NCBI GenBank assembly: GCA_900754175.1
Contig: CAAEBS010000077.1
Location: 1-7,875, forward strand
Length of the DNA: 7,875 nucleotides
DNA from: Clostridia bacterium
GTDB taxonomy: Bacteria > Bacillota > Clostridia > Oscillospirales > CAG-272
Direction: 5' to 3'
Of the stretch, positions 5,731 to 7,875 are shown piece after piece; the stretch's first letter is position 1, and every line of letters begins with the position of its first letter. Position numbers and translations under genes: made by a program. The notes below the pieces were generated by a model. The model was not told the DNA's origin and ran no database searches. It saw nothing but the letters and a program-made list of their open reading frames with translations.

Positions 5731-7793
5731 AGACCTTCTTTTACCCCCGCCTTGCCCTGCTTGGCATCCGCAAAAACAAAAAGCTGTACCTGCCCTATCT
5801 CCTTACCTGTATCGGCATGGTCATGATGCTTTACATCGTTACCTTTCTCGGTAATTCCGACCTTTTGCAGACCATGCGTGGCGGCTACGTCCTGCAAACG
5901 ATCCTGCATTTCGGGGTCATCATCATCGCCGTGTTTGCCGCAATCTTCCTCTTTTACAGCAATTCTTTCCTGACACGCCGCCGGAAAAAGGAATTCGGAC
6001 TTTATAACATCCTCGGCATGAGCAAGCACAACATCGGGCATATCCTGCTGTGGGAAGCTTTCTTCATCGCCGTCGTTTCCATCCTGCTCGGACTTCTGTG
6101 CGGAATCGCCCTGTCCAAAGCGGCGGAACTGTTCATGGTCCGTCTGGTGGGCGGCAAGGTTTCCTATACCTTTTCGGTCTCTCCCCTTGCGGTGATTCTG
6201 ACAGTCGTCGTGTTCTGCGCCGTGTTCCTGCTTCTCTTTCTGTTCACCCTGATCTCGGTGCACCGCTCCGGCGCCCTCAATCTGCTCCGCAGTGAGAATT
6301 CGGGCGAAAAACCGCCCCGTGCCAATTGGTTCTTCGGGATCGCCGGATTTATCATCCTGGCAGTCGCCTATGTCATCGCCCTGCGGGTCAAAAATCCCGT
6401 TGCGGCAATGACCCTGTTTTTCCTTGCCGTCCTGCTGGTAATCATCGGAACCTACCTGCTGTTTATCGCCGGTTCGGTCCTGCTCTGCCGCCTGCTCCAA
6501 AAAAACAAGCGCTATTATTACAAAACTAATCACTTCGTTTCGGTGTCCGGTATGGTCTACCGTATGAAACGCAACGGCGCCGGGCTTGCCTCCATCTGTA
6601 TCATCATTACCATGGTGCTGGTCATGATCTCCACCACCTCCTGCCTGTATTTCGGGCTTGACAATTCGGTAACCGACCAATATCCCCGGGAAATTATGGT
6701 CCAGTTCGTCAACCGGCTCTCGCCGGAAACCGTACCGCAGGAACTGCTCGGAAAGGTGGAAAGCATCACCGAAAGCGAAGCGGAGCGCATGGACATCGCC
6801 CCCAAGAACCGGATCTCCTACAACAGCGTAAGTCTGCACGGCTGGCTGAAAAACGACAGAATGGACCTCGACACCTTCCACAATACTTTTGATGCCAACG
6901 CCTTTTCCTCCTGGGAAGTAATTCTGATCCCGCTGGAGCACTACAACGCCATTACCGGTGAAAACGAAACGCTGAAACAGGGCGAGGCACTGGTTTACAG
7001 TGAACTTGAAAGCTACACCGAAAACACGCTGAATCTGACCCATGGCGAAAACAGCCTTCTCTCCTACCAAGTCGTGAAAAAACTGCCGAAACTCTGGAGC
7101 AAAATGAGCTACAACGGCTCGGTCCTGCCGATCCTCTGCGTGATCGTACCGGATTTTTCCCACGACCTCAGCCTGATCTCCGCCTCCATGACCGAATCCG
7201 GTCGATATATCACCCTGATCTGTTCGACGCAATTCGACACCGGTCTTTCCAAGTCAAAGCAGATCGAATTTTACGACCGGCTGACGCAGAATTTCACCAA
7301 TAAGCTCTCCGAAACGCTCCCGCTCGGCGAGGAGTATCATTACTCTCTGGAAAGCCGTGCCGCAATCCAGGCGGACCTGATGGCGCTCAACGCAAGTTTT
7401 TTCTTCCTCGGGATTCTTCTGAGCTTCGTGCTTCTCCTTGCCGCCGTGCTGATTATTTATTACAAGCAGATCTCCGAGGGCTACGAGGACGCCTCCCGCT
7501 TTTCCATTATGCAAAAGGTGGGAATGTCCGACCGTGAGATCCGGAAAAGCATCAATTCCCAGCTTCTGACGGTGTTTTTCACCCCCCTGCTGATGGCAGG
7601 CGTGCACCTGGCTTTTGCTTTCCCCATCCTGCAAAAAATGCTGACCCTGTTTACGCTTGACAACATCCCGTTCCTGATCTTCACCACGGTCCTCAGCTTT
7701 ATCTGCTTTGCACTTTTCTACATCCTGACCTACAAGATCACCGCAAACGCCTATTACTCTATCGTCAGTAGCAACGAAAGCAAAAAGTCATAA
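5727..7793 (+). CDS. ABC transporter permease, BceB-like, FtsX-type with large extracellular domain
   Basis: This 688-residue membrane protein would pair with the preceding ATPase and, in Bce systems, also contact the kinase as the sensor. Ten membrane segments can be drawn: about 20-41, 58-79, 107-130, 154-177, 201-219, 228-255, 286-309, 554-579, 611-634 and 646-670. FtsX-like membrane regions lie at both ends (RRRKKEFGLYNILGMSK after segment 2; SRFSIMQKVGMSDREI after segment 8). A domain of about 245 residues (310-553) lies outside between segments 7 and 8, the hallmark of BceB-type permeases and the part thought to set peptide specificity. It is slightly longer than B. subtilis BceB (about 646). 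The N terminus FYPRLALLGIRKNKKLYLPY is typical of the family. The gene starts in the ATPase stop codon and appears complete. Substrate unknown; resistance to bacitracin- or lantibiotic-like peptides is the likely role. Confidence 0.94.
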   Translation: MKTFFYPRLALLGIRKNKKLYLPYLLTCIGMVMMLYIVTFLGNSDLLQTMRGGYVLQTILHFGVIIIAVFAAIFLFYSNSFLTRRRKKEFGLYNILGMSKHNIGHILLWEAFFIAVVSILLGLLCGIALSKAAELFMVRLVGGKVSYTFSVSPLAVILTVVVFCAVFLLLFLFTLISVHRSGALNLLRSENSGEKPPRANWFFGIAGFIILAVAYVIALRVKNPVAAMTLFFLAVLLVIIGTYLLFIAGSVLLCRLLQKNKRYYYKTNHFVSVSGMVYRMKRNGAGLASICIIITMVLVMISTTSCLYFGLDNSVTDQYPREIMVQFVNRLSPETVPQELLGKVESITESEAERMDIAPKNRISYNSVSLHGWLKNDRMDLDTFHNTFDANAFSSWEVILIPLEHYNAITGENETLKQGEALVYSELESYTENTLNLTHGENSLLSYQVVKKLPKLWSKMSYNGSVLPILCVIVPDFSHDLSLISASMTESGRYITLICSTQFDTGLSKSKQIEFYDRLTQNFTNKLSETLPLGEEYHYSLESRAAIQADLMALNASFFFLGILLSFVLLLAAVLIIYYKQISEGYEDASRFSIMQKVGMSDREIRKSINSQLLTVFFTPLLMAGVHLAFAFPILQKMLTLFTLDNIPFLIFTTVLSFICFALFYILTYKITANAYYSIVSSNESKKS

Positions 7794-7861
7794 CCACCGG
7801 TAAACCGGTGGCTTGCACAGCCCTTATAAGGGGCAATTACAGGCACAACCCCTAAAGGGGT
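7794..7861. repeat. Three tandem small hairpins after the permease gene
   Basis: CCACCGG-TAAA-CCGGTGG (7794-7811) begins right after the stop codon. It is followed by CCCTTATAAGGG (7821-7832) and ACCCC-TAAA-GGGGT (7848-7861). The second and third are each preceded by GCACA (7815 and 7843), so they look like diverged copies of one unit 28 bp apart. No T-tract follows any of them. It could be a 3'-end or terminator structure, a REP-like repeat, or the hairpin-bearing end of an IS200/IS605-type element lying beyond the window. No transposase is visible to decide. Confidence 0.45.
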
Positions 7862-7875
7862 ACAAAAAGTTTGAC

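Noticed and set aside
5652..7232. Long open frame of about 526 residues on the minus strand, opposite the permease
   Set aside because: The translation is low-complexity and rich in His, Asp, Gln and Gly, with no recognisable domain. It lies wholly antisense to a clear membrane protein whose codon pattern explains the lack of stops.
7794..7861. Short regular palindromes considered as a CRISPR array
   Set aside because: The units are only about 18-20 bp, diverged and unequally spaced, with no spacers of uniform size and no cas genes in view.

Overview
The window reads as a moderately GC-rich Gram-positive genome, most likely an anaerobic Clostridia/Firmicutes member. The main reason is a complete Bce-type module: an OmpR-like regulator, an intramembrane-sensing kinase, and an ABC transporter with a 10-TM permease. 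This arrangement is essentially confined to Firmicutes. Strong AGGAGG-type ribosome binding sites and palindromic intergenic repeats of the kind common in gut Clostridia agree with this. The assignment is inferred from gene content, not from a search. All genes lie on the + strand.

Layout. (1) Bases 1-1881 carry central carbon metabolism: the C-terminal half of a class II fumarase, then an NAD-type malic enzyme. Together they would take fumarate to malate to pyruvate plus CO2. (2) Bases 1909-2899 carry a PHP-family metallo-phosphoesterase and an 86-residue protein of unknown function whose pattern resembles one repeat of the FAIM1 fold. (3) Bases 2896-4572 carry the response regulator and histidine kinase. 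Genes in blocks 1-3 are separated by 58, 27, 19, -4 and 12 nt, so they look like one transcription unit running from the metabolic genes into the two-component system. (4) Bases 4573-4965 are non-coding. The first two thirds is a mosaic of hairpins and probable dispersed repeats. The last ~115 bases form a compact regulated promoter with a perfect inverted repeat matching the Bce-type regulator box TnACA-N4-TGTAA, an extended -10, a 17-nt spacer and a strong RBS. (5) Bases 4966-7793 carry the ABC ATPase and permease, coupled by an ATGA overlap. (6) Bases 7794-7875 hold three small hairpins that may be a repeat or the end of an insertion element.

How it works together. In known Bce systems the transporter is both the resistance pump and the sensor. 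Its activity against a cell-wall-targeting peptide antibiotic is passed to a kinase with almost no extracellular part, and the phosphorylated regulator switches on the transporter promoter. The operator seen just upstream of the ATPase gene fits that loop. The less ordinary parts are the FAIM1-like small protein translationally coupled to the regulator, and the apparent placement of the two-component genes at the end of a fumarase/malic enzyme/PHP operon. No CRISPR array, tRNA, rRNA or complete mobile element was seen.
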